From the NCBI GenBank assembly GCA_947494095.1, contig CANLTI010000009.1, positions 35,287-99,286 on the forward strand: a stretch of DNA of 64,000 nucleotides, given 5' to 3'. Under the pieces are notes generated by a model. The model did not search any database and had not been told where the DNA came from. It saw only the letters and a program-made list of their open reading frames with translations. Each line of letters opens with the position of its first letter. Positions within the stretch are counted from its first letter, which is position 1. Source of the stretch: an uncultured Pseudomonadales bacterium (GTDB lineage: Bacteria; Pseudomonadota; Gammaproteobacteria; Pseudomonadales; Cellvibrionaceae). Made by a program: the position numbers and the translations under genes. Shown here in pieces: positions 30,316 through 39,331 of this stretch.

Positions 30316-30524
30316 TAAGGGGCGAGGCAATAAGAGTTTGTCCAATTAGGCGCAGGGCCCTGTTTTCTCAGCAAGGCGCTCGAAGAGGCGCATGCCGGGG
30401 CCTGTAACTCTTCGGGCAACGCATCGGGGAGGAGCCCCTTATTAGACATTGCAGGAGCATAATGTCGAGCAGAGGAGACAGAGAACAAGTATTATTGGAT
30501 AAAGTATTTCTTCCTCGCCCCTAA
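30316..30524 (+). mobile_element. MITE-like element, copy A
   Basis: About 209 bp with ends TAAGGGGCGAGG and CCTCGCCCCTAA. The outer 33 bases on each side are imperfect inverted repeats (GTTTGTCCAAT matches the complement of ATTGGATAAAG), and internal arms continue the palindrome. The TAA at both ends is a direct repeat and may be a 3-bp target duplication. There is no transposase. Copy C at 48945 is almost identical, so movement was probably recent. Confidence 0.8.
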
Positions 30525-30636
30525 GCATCAGCACTGCCTGCCTTTATGCTTTTTTTGGGCGCTATATTTGGTAACTATTCAGAGGTACCGAAATTGGGCG
30601 CTAATGAACCATTTGCTGGGCGGCTCAAGCCATCTA

Positions 30637-30734
30637 CGACTTTGTGCTCCTCGACTTTGTGCTCCTGCAAAGTCTAATCTTGCATATCCCTAGTGCAGGT
30701 GCAAAGTCTAATCTTGCATATTCTTAGTGCAGGC
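30637..30734. repeat. Two adjacent tandem duplications
   Basis: A 15-base unit (CGACTTTGTGCTCCT) occurs twice exactly at 30637-30666. A 34-base unit beginning GCAAAGTCTAATCTTGCAT occurs twice at 30667-30734 with a few differences. The stretch 30525-30767 has no gene; it lies between a MITE-like element and dispersed repeat 2. Confidence 0.8.
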
Positions 30735-30767
30735 GCACTGCCTAACCCTTCTTTCCCTGCAAAGCCC

Positions 30768-30850
30768 GGCGCTTAAATGCCCAGAAAATAACCCATCAGC
30801 ACCCTGTTTAGAGGTTTTTTTGGTTCGGCTGAATAGTTAAGTTACCTTAT
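30768..30850. repeat. Dispersed repeat 2, copy 2
   Basis: Begins GGCGCTTAAATGCCCAG and shares AATAACCCATCAG and CTGAATAGTTA with the copy at 15549. It ends next to the pilU stop codon. A short inverted match (GGTAACTATTCAG) at about 30570 could pair with it. Confidence 0.65.
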
Positions 30851-30853
30851 ATT

Positions 30854-32020
30854 TTAATATTTTGGGGCAGTATCATCCTGAGAGTGCTCCTCTATTTTTT
30901 CTAAGCTTAGCTCGCCAAGGCCAGATTCGGCGGCTGGCGAGTGACCCTCTGAGGCGAGTTTAATACGCAACCGTAGGTTATTGGGCGAATCGGCATAGGC
31001 CATGGCATCTTCAAAGCTGACTTTGCCCGCGTGGTGTAATTTGAATAATGCCGCATCAAAGGTTTGCATGCCGAGGTTTTCGGACTTTTCCATAATCTCT
31101 TTGATTTCGGGTAAGCGGTTTTTTAAAATGAGTTCTTGAATAGTTTTGGTTCCCAGCAAAACTTCAATGGCTGCACAGCGCTTACCATCGACAGTAGGCA
31201 CCAGTCGCTGCGACACAAATGCCTTTAAATTTTGTGATAAGCCCAGCATGAGCTGTTGGCGGCGCTCTTCGGGGAAGAGGTTAATAATGCGTTCAAGTGC
31301 TTGATTGGCGTTGTTCGCATGCAGGGTGGAAATAGCTAAATGTCCTGTTTCGGCAAACTCTAAGGCGTGCTCCATAGTTTCGCGATCGCGTATTTCCCCA
31401 ATCAATATGACGTCGGGGGCTTGCCTGAGGGTATTTTTGAGTGCAGCTTTAAATGTGCGCGTATCTACACCCACTTCGCGTTGATTAATCACGCTTTTTT
31501 TGTGCTTGTGTACATACTCAACAGGGTCTTCGATGGTAATAATATGGCCGCCAGTGGTGCTGTTTCTATGGTCAATCAGCGCCGCTAAAGAGGTTGATTT
31601 GCCCGAGCCTGTACCGCCCACAAAAAGCACCAAGCCGCGTTTGGCCATAACGACTTCTTTGAGAATTTCGGGTAGGCCTAGGTCATCAAAATTAGGAATT
31701 TGAGTATTAATGTTGCGCGCCACAATCGAGACTTCATTGCGCTGTTTAAAAATATTAATTCTAAACCTACCCACATTGTGAATAGAAATGGCCAGATTCA
31801 TTTCTAGCTCTTCTTCAAACTCTTTTCTTTGTTTGGCGTCCATGATGGCATTGGCTATATCCTCTATTTGGCCGCCTGTAAACGGTGTTTGCGCAAGCGG
31901 CTTAAGGGTGCCCTGAAACTTAGCACAAGGCGGGGCGCCAGTACTGAGATAAAGATCTGAGCCATCTTTTTTGGCTAAGACGTTTAAGTATTCATCAATT
32001 GGGGTATCCACAGTTTTCAT
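30854..32020 (-). CDS. pilU: Type IV pilus retraction-type ATPase PilU
   Basis: Secretion-superfamily ATPase that assists PilT in pilus retraction (twitching motility), on the cytoplasmic side of the inner membrane. The 388 aa protein has the N-terminal PAS-like region (GSDLYLSTGAPP), Walker A GGTGSGKST, the Asp box and ITIEDPVEYVHKHK, Walker B VILIGEIRDRETM and the His box STLHANNANQALERI. Details such as FRINIFKQRNEVSIVARNI and FVGGTG fit PilU better than PilT. The ATG at 32020 has AAGGAG just upstream; the frame is open 15 codons further. No pilT lies next to it. Confidence 0.9.
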   Translation of the reverse strand: MKTVDTPIDEYLNVLAKKDGSDLYLSTGAPPCAKFQGTLKPLAQTPFTGGQIEDIANAIMDAKQRKEFEEELEMNLAISIHNVGRFRINIFKQRNEVSIVARNINTQIPNFDDLGLPEILKEVVMAKRGLVLFVGGTGSGKSTSLAALIDHRNSTTGGHIITIEDPVEYVHKHKKSVINQREVGVDTRTFKAALKNTLRQAPDVILIGEIRDRETMEHALEFAETGHLAISTLHANNANQALERIINLFPEERRQQLMLGLSQNLKAFVSQRLVPTVDGKRCAAIEVLLGTKTIQELILKNRLPEIKEIMEKSENLGMQTFDAALFKLHHAGKVSFEDAMAYADSPNNLRLRIKLASEGHSPAAESGLGELSLEKIEEHSQDDTAPKY

Positions 32021-32108
32021 GCTCCTTGAAAAAACCGCACACAGAGGTTTAAGTGCGGCGGCCATTACTGTGAGTATAGACGGGGTTTGGCTGTGTAAAG
32101 CCCGGTTT

Positions 32109-32468
32109 TTATTCGTATTGGTTATACTTTTTAGCGTTGCCCTTTACTTTGTCTATGGGGTATTTCTGCTCGTTTTTGTGTGTTTTGTGTGCGATGGCTG
32201 CTGGCAGGTCAATATCGAGTACGCTCGCGAGCCTAAGGGTGTATAGCAGAACATCAACCACCTCTTCGCTAACGGCTTGCTGAGTGTGAGGATCTAATGC
32301 GCCAGAGGCTTCTTCTGTGAGCCACTGAAAATGTTCCATTAACTCCGAGCACTCTACGCTCAGCGCCATACTCAAATTTTTAGGGCTGTGAAATGGCTCC
32401 CACTCACGCTCTTGTGCAAAGGTTTGAAGGTATTGAGTGATGCCGGCGAGGCTTTCAAATTGTGTCAT
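32109..32468 (-). CDS. MazG-like nucleotide pyrophosphohydrolase
   Basis: A 119 aa protein of the small MazG/dCTP-pyrophosphatase (RS21-C6-like) group, which hydrolyses non-canonical or excess dNTPs to NMP and pyrophosphate. The metal-binding pattern is visible: ECSELMEHFQW (about 39-49) and EEVVDVLLYTLRLA (about 68-81), followed by the conserved KTHKNEQKYP. It lies between pilU and arfB on the same strand with modest gaps. Confidence 0.9.
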   Translation of the reverse strand: MTQFESLAGITQYLQTFAQEREWEPFHSPKNLSMALSVECSELMEHFQWLTEEASGALDPHTQQAVSEEVVDVLLYTLRLASVLDIDLPAAIAHKTHKNEQKYPIDKVKGNAKKYNQYE

Positions 32469-32526
32469 AGAGAGGGCTATTGTGAATTTTGAGTGTTACT
32501 GTGATTGATGATTACGGTTTTGTGCA

Positions 32527-32943
32527 TTAATCAAAGTTATTTTTATTGCGCATTTTTTTGACGCTACTGCGCTGCGTTTTCGCTTTAATTCGGCGCTCAA
32601 CACTGCCGCGGGTAGGCTTGGTGGCGACTCGGTATTTGGGCTTGTAGCAGGCCTTGATAAAAATAGCTTTTAAGCGCTCAAGGGCGTCGCTTTTGTTTTT
32701 TTCTTGGGTGCGATGGCTTTGTGCTTTTATGGTGAGTATGCGGTTGGTACTAATGCGCGAATCATTTAGCGCATAAAGCCGTTCGCGAATAGCCGGAGGC
32801 ATAGGCGTTTGACTAAGGTCGATTTGTAGGCAAATGGCTGACGAAACTTTGTTGACATTTTGCCCGCCTGCGCCTTGTGCGCGTATGGCCGATAACTGAA
32901 TGCATCGCCAAGGGATACTTAAAGACGCGTTGATTAAAAACAT
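32527..32943 (-). CDS. arfB: Alternative ribosome-rescue factor / peptidyl-tRNA hydrolase ArfB
   Basis: Hydrolyses peptidyl-tRNA on stalled ribosomes. The 138 aa protein has the release-factor motif GAGGQNVNKVSS (Gly-Gly-Gln near residue 26) and a very basic C-terminal tail (GSVERRIKAKTQRSSVKKMRNKN cut after 20) that enters the mRNA channel. The ATG at 32943 has AGGTGG upstream; a start seven codons earlier is possible. Length and tail separate it from full release factors. Confidence 0.93.
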   Translation of the reverse strand: MFLINASLSIPWRCIQLSAIRAQGAGGQNVNKVSSAICLQIDLSQTPMPPAIRERLYALNDSRISTNRILTIKAQSHRTQEKNKSDALERLKAIFIKACYKPKYRVATKPTRGSVERRIKAKTQRSSVKKMRNKNNFD

Positions 32944-33036
32944 AAAACCACCTAGATAAATCAATAGTGCGCAGCTTAGCAGTTTTATCGCGTTTTTCGT
33001 AGTTTTGCGGTGCGCAGTATGGCCGAGGCATCATGC

Positions 33037-33246
33037 TAAGGGACGAGGAAAAAATACATTATCCAATAATACTTGTTTTCTGCTTCCTCTCCTCGACATT
33101 ATGCTCCTGCAATGTCTAATAAGGGGCTCCTGCCCCGATGCGTTGCTCAAAGCGTTACATGCCCCGGCATGTGCCCCTTCGAGCGCCTTGCCGAGAAAAC
33201 AGAACTCTACGTCTAATTGGACAAACTATTATTACCTCGCCCCTAA
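33037..33246 (-). mobile_element. MITE-like element, copy B (inverted)
   Basis: About 210 bp in the opposite orientation to copies A and C, with ends TAAGGGACGAGG and CCTCGCCCCTAA and TAA at both borders. It differs from A and C at scattered positions, so it is older. It fills most of the gap between arfB and the GGDEF/EAL gene. An open frame inside it is a by-product, as similar frames occur in the other copies. Confidence 0.8.
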
Positions 33247-33278
33247 TGACTTGATCAGCAATGATCGAGTCATTAGGG
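33241..33278. terminator. Long hairpin at the end of the GGDEF/EAL gene
   Basis: Arms of 17 bases (CCCTAATGACTTGATCA) pair with one mismatch across a GCAA loop. It begins two bases after the stop of the minus-strand GGDEF/EAL gene and shares CCCTAA with the MITE end. There is no clear T-run; it may stop transcription or protect the mRNA end. Confidence 0.55.
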
Positions 33279-33279
33279 A

Positions 33280-35253
33280 TCAATCCTCAATCGACAACGA
33301 CCGGCAAAAGTGCTGAAAGTTATCGGGTGTAAGCGGTTTTGAAAAATGGTAGCCCTGAATCACATTGCAACCCATATGTTTGAGCAGTGCTAAGGTGGCT
33401 TCGTTCTCGACGCCCTCGGCTATAAGGTCTATGTTTAGGTCGCGGCTTAAGTTGATGACGGCCTGCGTAATCGCTAAGTCGGTAGGGTTTTCGACGATTT
33501 CTTTGGTAAAAGTACAATCGAGCTTGATGCAATCGAGGGGAAAGTGCTTAAGGTAACTAAGGCTTGAATAACCTGTGCCAAAATCATCCATCGATAGCTT
33601 AAACCCGCAACTTTTAATGTATTTAAGGTGGCTAATATTACTGTCTGGGTCGACGAAAAGGTTTTCGGTGATTTCAAAGTAAATAGTGTTTTTGAGGGTG
33701 TCGGGCAATTGTTTTAAGGCGTTAAAAAACACTTTAAAAGTAGGTTGGGCTAAAAAGCTAGGTGAAAGGTTAATCGATAGGTGGCTGCCTGGTGGGGTAA
33801 TGTTGCGCTCGAGCCACTGCTGCCATTGTTTAATGGCTTTATGAATAATCCATTCGGTGACCGGTGTAATAAGGCCGGTGCTTTCTAAAATAGACATAAA
33901 TGCGTAGGGTGTGAGTGTTTTTTGCTCTGGGTGCTCCCAGCGCAGCAACACCTCGGCGCCATGAAGTTGCTGTGTGAGGACATTAATTTGAGGCTGAAAC
34001 ACAAGAAAGAACTCATCATTTTGCAGGGCTTTATACAGCTCGGTTGTGAGCTGATTATTTAATGAGGCTTGAACGCGTTGGTCTAAACTAAACAGGCAAT
34101 GGCGATTACCGCCTTGCTGCTGCGCCAATTTGGCCGCTTGCGTCGCTTGATGGATCAGCTCTTTGGCATCTTCCCCTTTGGGGGTTTGAATGCTCACGCC
34201 AATGCTGGCCGTACTAAACAAAGTGGCGCCGTCTATATTGAGTGCTTTGCCGAGTGTCTCGATGATATGCGCGCTCACTTGGGTAATGGTATCCATGCTG
34301 GGCATGGCATTAAGCATAATCAAAAACCCCCCATCATTAGCGCATGCAATGGTATCGTTTTGCCTAAGTGCTTGTTGTAGCTTGGCGCCATTGGCATGCA
34401 AATAGGCTTGGTAGGTGGCGCGCTCGTTGGTTGACTCGATACGGCTAATGTGGTCGAGCTGTACCGCTAACACGGCACTGACGTGCCCATTGAGCCTTTC
34501 GGTGTGCAAGTGCCGCGTGAGGTGGTGTTCAAAATAATTTTGGTTGGGCAGCTGTGTAATGGTATCGAGCTCGTTAAGTTGTAGGTGCTGCTTGGCTTGC
34601 TTGCGCTCGACGCTGTAGTGAAGCAGCTTGGCCAGTAGCGGTGTCGTCATGTCTTCGGCGGTAATATAATCATCGACACCCGTTTGCAAAAGTTGCTCAA
34701 TAAGCGCGTTGTAATCGGCTTTGGTGTAGCCATTAGGGCGCGTTGTGGCGCCGGGTTTTGGCTTGGATTTGAGCCTGGGTTTGGGTTTGGGCTTAGGTTG
34801 TGAATGAGGTTGTGAATGAGGTTGTGAATGAGGTTGTGAATGAGAAAGCGCCCCGTGAATAATTGCGATAATCGCGCTGTTACCGCTCCATTGGCTGATG
34901 GTATCTAAGGTTACAGTATCTAGGGTTATAGTATTTAAGGTGTTGGGCATGCCGGTATCAATAGGCTTAGCTTGAGTGTTAGCGCTTACACGCTCCAAGC
35001 TATTACGCCCTGAGCCATTTAAATAGCAGTGTATAAAAATGGCATGATAATGTTGCTTATTGAGTATTTGCTTGGCCTGGCTAATGCCTATAGCTGAGGT
35101 AATAATGACATCATCTTGAGCTTGATTGTGTAGATTGCGATAAACCCTAAATATATCGCGCGGTTGCTCGGTGATGTGCAACACTTGTAATAGCTCAAAG
35201 GGTTGTTGGTGTGGTGGTAGTTGATACTGTGTTGATTTTTGTAAAGAATCCAT
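33280..35253 (-). CDS. GGDEF/EAL protein, probable c-di-GMP phosphodiesterase with degenerate GGDEF
   Basis: About 657 aa. An N-terminal receiver-like region (about 20-215) is interrupted by a low-complexity segment of SQPH and KPKP repeats. A GGDEF domain follows (about 235-390) whose signature is ANDGGFL, so it should not make c-di-GMP. The C-terminal EAL domain (about 400-655) keeps the key residues: AEVLLRW, NLSPSFL, FEITEN, MDDFGTGYSSL and EGVENEATL, with IKLDCTF instead of the more common KIDRSF. Phosphodiesterase activity is therefore likely, tuned by the dead GGDEF. The first ATG at 35271 is an alternative start; neither has a strong ribosome binding site. Confidence 0.85.
   Translation of the reverse strand: MDSLQKSTQYQLPPHQQPFELLQVLHITEQPRDIFRVYRNLHNQAQDDVIITSAIGISQAKQILNKQHYHAIFIHCYLNGSGRNSLERVSANTQAKPIDTGMPNTLNTITLDTVTLDTISQWSGNSAIIAIIHGALSHSQPHSQPHSQPHSQPKPKPKPRLKSKPKPGATTRPNGYTKADYNALIEQLLQTGVDDYITAEDMTTPLLAKLLHYSVERKQAKQHLQLNELDTITQLPNQNYFEHHLTRHLHTERLNGHVSAVLAVQLDHISRIESTNERATYQAYLHANGAKLQQALRQNDTIACANDGGFLIMLNAMPSMDTITQVSAHIIETLGKALNIDGATLFSTASIGVSIQTPKGEDAKELIHQATQAAKLAQQQGGNRHCLFSLDQRVQASLNNQLTTELYKALQNDEFFLVFQPQINVLTQQLHGAEVLLRWEHPEQKTLTPYAFMSILESTGLITPVTEWIIHKAIKQWQQWLERNITPPGSHLSINLSPSFLAQPTFKVFFNALKQLPDTLKNTIYFEITENLFVDPDSNISHLKYIKSCGFKLSMDDFGTGYSSLSYLKHFPLDCIKLDCTFTKEIVENPTDLAITQAVINLSRDLNIDLIAEGVENEATLALLKHMGCNVIQGYHFSKPLTPDNFQHFCRSLSIED
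34795..34846. repeat. 12-base tandem repeat inside the GGDEF/EAL gene
   Basis: About four copies of GTGAATGAGGTT, encoding SQPH repeats on the minus strand, next to a KPKPKP-coding stretch. The unit length is a multiple of three, so copy-number change would lengthen or shorten the linker without a frameshift. Confidence 0.8.
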
Positions 35254-35412
35254 AATTATCACAAGGCCCATGACGGTTGCGCTTTGATCCAGTATAGTCC
35301 AACTCCTATTGATTACTTGTTAGGCAGCAGCTTGACCTTTTTTACTTTTCCATCAAATGCGGTATCAGGCGCCACGCAGGCCACTACTTTTGAGCATAGC
35401 CATCAAGACCTG

Positions 35413-36687
35413 ATGGCTTGTGATGAGTGTGGCCAGGTGCAAAGTGTTCCGCTTGTGGGTGCTTGTACCCACAAAGTACTGACCTGTGTACGCTGTGCTC
35501 AGCCTTTGGCATTGGGGCAGGGGCAATGGCGCGAAAAAACCGCCGCCTTGGTGATTACCGGCTTGGTATTGTTTGTTATTAGCAATTGCTTTGTTTTTTT
35601 AGGGTTGGATGTTGGGGCTTTTCACCATGAGGCCAACCTGCTAAGCGGCGTATGGGGTTTGATTCATAGCGATAATATCCCGCTGGCTATTTTAGTGTTT
35701 GTAACGATTTTTTTATTCCCTTTATTTGAGCTTGTGGCGCTTTGTTATTTGGTGTTGCCTTGTTATTTTGGGGTGCGCTTGCCGTTTCAGGTGACGTTGC
35801 TGCGCTGGTTAATTAAGGCGGCTCCTTGGAGTATGCTCGAAATATTTTTGTTAGCCGTTTTGGTAACCTCGGTTAAGCTCGGTGATATGGCCACTATTGT
35901 ATTGGGCGTATCGATCGTGGCTTTTTTTGCCTTGGTTGCCGTGCTGGGGGCAGCCTACTGGTGCATTAATAAGCGTGATTTGTGGGCTTGGCTGCAACCG
36001 AATAACTGCTTTGTGGGGCATGATGAGCAAGGTAAAAAGCTGACCGAAAGGCTCTATGATTGTGAAATATGCCACGCATTAGTGGGCGAGTCTATTATTG
36101 CGCACCATGGTTTTTGCCCGCGTTGCGATAACCAATTGCATACGCGCAAACCCAATAGCCTACAAAAAACCTTAGCCTATACACTGGCTGCAATTATTTT
36201 GTATTTACCGGCTAATATTTTGCCCGTTATGGCGATGAGCACGTTAATGGGGGAGCGTAACGATACAATATTTTCGGGGGTGGCAGCATTGATGGCACAT
36301 GGTTTATGGGGTATTGCGGCAGTGGTTTTTGTGGCTAGCCTTGTAGTACCTGTGGCAAAATTGGTTATTTTAGTTTATTTGGTTTGGTCGGTGTCCCAAG
36401 GGTATACAACGGGTATGAAGCAGCGCTTGTGGTTATTTAAAGTGACGGAGTGGGTTGGCCGCTGGTCTATGGTAGATGTATTTGTAGTGACCTTATTGAC
36501 AGGTTTAGTGCAGTTTGGCTTTTTAGGCACGATCACCCCAGGCGGTGCCTTATTGCCTTTTGCGGCGGTAGTGGTATTAACCATGCTTGCCGCACATGCC
36601 TTTGATCCGCGTCTAATATGGGATGCCGCTGGGGCTCAAGAGCCTGTTTTTATGGGCGAGCCCGCGAGTAGTAAAAATGCTCGGTAA
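35413..36687 (+). CDS. pqiA: Paraquat-inducible protein A
   Basis: Inner-membrane component of the Pqi lipid-transport system. Two cysteine zinc-ribbon pairs (MACDECG..CVRC near the N-terminus, CEICH..FCPRCDN in the middle) each precede a block of four or so membrane helices, the duplicated PqiA layout. The frame is open from a TTG at 35284, but that would leave only 12-30 bp to the divergent GGDEF/EAL gene; the ATG at 35413 gives 424 aa, close to the E. coli length. Neither start has a good ribosome binding site. pqiB follows after 71 bp. Confidence 0.9.
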   Translation: MACDECGQVQSVPLVGACTHKVLTCVRCAQPLALGQGQWREKTAALVITGLVLFVISNCFVFLGLDVGAFHHEANLLSGVWGLIHSDNIPLAILVFVTIFLFPLFELVALCYLVLPCYFGVRLPFQVTLLRWLIKAAPWSMLEIFLLAVLVTSVKLGDMATIVLGVSIVAFFALVAVLGAAYWCINKRDLWAWLQPNNCFVGHDEQGKKLTERLYDCEICHALVGESIIAHHGFCPRCDNQLHTRKPNSLQKTLAYTLAAIILYLPANILPVMAMSTLMGERNDTIFSGVAALMAHGLWGIAAVVFVASLVVPVAKLVILVYLVWSVSQGYTTGMKQRLWLFKVTEWVGRWSMVDVFVVTLLTGLVQFGFLGTITPGGALLPFAAVVVLTMLAAHAFDPRLIWDAAGAQEPVFMGEPASSKNAR

Positions 36688-36758
36688 TGTACTCGTCTTA
36701 AAACAGGTTAATACACGGCTCGGCCTATTATTTGTACAACATAACGGAGTAAATATTC

Positions 36759-38450
36759 ATGGCAGATAGCCATTTAGTTGATGGTCCACAAAGCCCTATT
36801 GCGGTGCCCAATGCCAAAGTGCGCCGCCAGCGTATATCGCCGGTGTGGTTCATCCCGTTTTTTGCGCTGGTGATTGCTGTAGCTTTAGGGGTGCGGGCTT
36901 GGCAGCAAAAAGGCGAAGAAATCGAAATCACCTTTGAAGCGGCTGGCGGTATCGAGGTAGGCAAAACAGAGGTGCGCTTAAAAGATGTGCCCGTGGGTAA
37001 AGTCACGCAATTGCGGCTTAGCGAAGACCTAACCAAAGTACATGCCACTATTACACTCGATAGAAGCATGTCACGACACTTAAGTAAAAAGTCACGTTTT
37101 TGGTTAGTTACGCCACGCATTAGTGCGTCGGGTATTTCTAATTTAGGTACGCTGGTATCGGGAGTTTATATTGTTATGGACCCCGGCAAAAAAGAAGGCT
37201 ATAGCGATAGCTTTATTGGCCTAAGTGAGCCGCCGGCGGTGCAATCTGATGAGAAGGGCACGCAATATATCTTGCGCGCACAAGCGCTAGGGTCTTTAGA
37301 TATTGGCTCGCCTGTGTATTTTAGGCAGCTGCGTGTAGGCGAGGTGGTTAATTATCAGCTGAGTGAAGACGGCACGCATGTGGATACGCGTATTTTTATT
37401 GAGGCACCGCATGATGCACTGGTGAATGCCCGCAGTCGTTTTTGGAATGTGAGTGGCGTTGATGTCTCTGTGGGTATTGATGGTGTGAAAGCAGAGCTTG
37501 CCTCGTTATCTTCTTTATTGCTGGGGGGGGTTGCCTTTGAAACGCCTGTGCTGGCCAATCAGCAAAAACTAGCCGAGGCTGATCATACGTTTGCATTGTA
37601 TGATAATCATGACGATGCGACCGAGGGGCGCTTTACGCTAAGTTACCCGTATATCTTAAAATTTAGTCATTCAGTGAAGGGCTTACAAGTGGGGGCGCCG
37701 GTCGAGTTTAGAGGGTTAAAAGTAGGGCGCGTAGTCGATGTTCAATTGATGTCGCTAGGGAGTCCAAGCCAAAGTTTAGAGGTCTATATTGCTTTAGAGC
37801 CGCAGCGCTTTGACCCTAACACTGCGCCTACACACGAGCAGCTCAATAACCTATTAAACCCATTAATTAAAGAAGGCTTAAGGGCGCAAATTAAATCGGG
37901 CAATTTGTTGCTGGGCTCGCGCTTTATTGAGTTGCGCTATGTGAGTACCGAGGCTGATGCCAGCGCAAAAGAGGGCGATCAGCCTATAGTCGGTTTGATC
38001 GCACACCCGAGTGCGCCGCAAATCCCCACGATTGATGAGCCCCTCGATAAGCTCGAGCGTCAGCTGGCTAATGTAGCTAGCGCTATTAGCCGCTTCCCGG
38101 TTGACAGTATTGGCCAAGAAATGAACCAAAGTTTGCGGGCCTTAAGTAATATTTTAAACGTGTTTGATCAAAAAAAGACAGCACAAGCATTGCATGGCAC
38201 CATTGCTAATACCCAAAAAGCGACAGCCAAAATGGAAGGCGCTGTCGCCGATGCACGAGTCACATTGCAGCAGCTGACGCAAACCCTAAAAAGTGTCGAT
38301 CACACCATCGCGCCAGATTCGCAGCTACATGCAGAATTTTTAGAAACGCTGCAATCGGTGAGTGAGGCATCCGATTCGTTTGATCGTTTTGTTGAAGAGC
38401 TATACCGCTACCCTAGCTCTTTAGTGTTTGGCTTAGGAAAGGATGAATAA
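36759..38450 (+). CDS. pqiB: MCE-domain protein PqiB
   Basis: A 563 aa protein with one N-terminal membrane helix (about 28-47) and three MCE domains (about 52-145, 165-245, 290-395: GGIEVGKTEVRLKDVPVGKV, ALGSLDIGSPVYFRQLRVGEV, SVKGLQVGAPVEFRGLKVG), then a long helical C-terminus. Such proteins form periplasmic tubes that carry lipids between membranes. A run of eight Gs at 37523 encodes LGGV. GGAG stands ten bases before the ATG. Confidence 0.95.
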   Translation: MADSHLVDGPQSPIAVPNAKVRRQRISPVWFIPFFALVIAVALGVRAWQQKGEEIEITFEAAGGIEVGKTEVRLKDVPVGKVTQLRLSEDLTKVHATITLDRSMSRHLSKKSRFWLVTPRISASGISNLGTLVSGVYIVMDPGKKEGYSDSFIGLSEPPAVQSDEKGTQYILRAQALGSLDIGSPVYFRQLRVGEVVNYQLSEDGTHVDTRIFIEAPHDALVNARSRFWNVSGVDVSVGIDGVKAELASLSSLLLGGVAFETPVLANQQKLAEADHTFALYDNHDDATEGRFTLSYPYILKFSHSVKGLQVGAPVEFRGLKVGRVVDVQLMSLGSPSQSLEVYIALEPQRFDPNTAPTHEQLNNLLNPLIKEGLRAQIKSGNLLLGSRFIELRYVSTEADASAKEGDQPIVGLIAHPSAPQIPTIDEPLDKLERQLANVASAISRFPVDSIGQEMNQSLRALSNILNVFDQKKTAQALHGTIANTQKATAKMEGAVADARVTLQQLTQTLKSVDHTIAPDSQLHAEFLETLQSVSEASDSFDRFVEELYRYPSSLVFGLGKDE

Positions 38451-38453
38451 CGT

Positions 38454-39098
38454 ATGAACTTAAAAATAAGCTGCTGGGCGTGCACTCAAAGAGCTCTGCT
38501 GTTACTGGCTGTCTTAGTATGTTGTGCTTGTGTTAATAGCCCAAAAACCTATTTTTATGCACTGCAAGGTTTTGGTGATCAGCCCGCGCCGGTACGCATT
38601 GATATTGATGACAGCCATACTTACGGTGTTGGCCCTTTATTTTTACCCGAGGCGTTAATGCAGCCTGGGGTCGTCTCGCAGCGAGCGGGGCAGCAGGTGA
38701 ACTTGTCGCTGTTTAATATTTGGGGGGGCAACTTGCGCGAAGGTATTACCCGTGTAACGGCAAGCAATATTAGCGAGCTAACAGGCGTTGATGCGGTGTG
38801 GCCCTTTCCTTGGGATAACCGCAACCGCCCCACCCGGCAAGTGCGCATAGTGGTTGAGCAGTTTGCGGGGCGGCTAGAGGGCCAGGTAGTGCTAAAAGCG
38901 AAGTGGGCACTGACAGAGCTCAATGGCGAAAAAACACTGCTACAAAAGCGTGTGCACTTTACCTCGCAAGCACAAGGCAAAGGCTTTGGTCCTTATGTTA
39001 ACGCATTAAATGACTTGATTAATCAGTTATCTATTGATGTGGTAGCCACGATTGGCGAGCTAGATAATACGCTTAAAACACCCATTAAAAGGCGCTAA
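38454..39098 (+). CDS. pqiC: PqiC-type auxiliary lipoprotein
   Basis: A 214 aa protein with a signal peptide ending in a Cys-rich stretch (LVCCAC) and the family start YFYALQG after it. DUF330/PqiC proteins anchor the PqiB tube at the outer membrane. The domain contains GPLFLPEALMQPGVVSQ and VVLKAKWAL. It begins three bases after pqiB and ends the operon. Confidence 0.9.
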   Translation: MNLKISCWACTQRALLLLAVLVCCACVNSPKTYFYALQGFGDQPAPVRIDIDDSHTYGVGPLFLPEALMQPGVVSQRAGQQVNLSLFNIWGGNLREGITRVTASNISELTGVDAVWPFPWDNRNRPTRQVRIVVEQFAGRLEGQVVLKAKWALTELNGEKTLLQKRVHFTSQAQGKGFGPYVNALNDLINQLSIDVVATIGELDNTLKTPIKRR

Positions 39099-39265
39099 TA
39101 CAGCGCTTGAGGTATGACCTGATGCGCTGGCTGGGCTTTTTCTCGTTGTGCTTTTTACCAGTAGGGCTTTTTACTTTTGAATAGTGTGGCGGGTACGCCA
39201 GCAAGGCCGTGCCACAAAAATAAATGCGTTTGGCTAGCGCGGTAATTTTAAAGTAAATATTTATT

Positions 39266-39281
39266 TGGCACTGCCTTTGCT
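39266..39281 (+). promoter_or_regulatory. Sigma-54 promoter of fleSR
   Basis: TGGCAC-N5-TTGCT matches the -24/-12 consensus exactly with the right spacing. Transcription would start near 39291, about 40 bases before the fleS ATG. No enhancer site was recognised. The rest of 39099-39301 shows no gene. Confidence 0.85.
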
Positions 39282-39331
39282 AAAACTCCTGTAATTGCAA
39301 CATGATGACAGTAACTTGTCGGGAGTTAATT

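Noticed and set aside
35284..35412. TTG-initiated extension of pqiA
   Set aside because: It would almost abut the divergent GGDEF/EAL gene and leave no promoter; PqiA length fits the later ATG.
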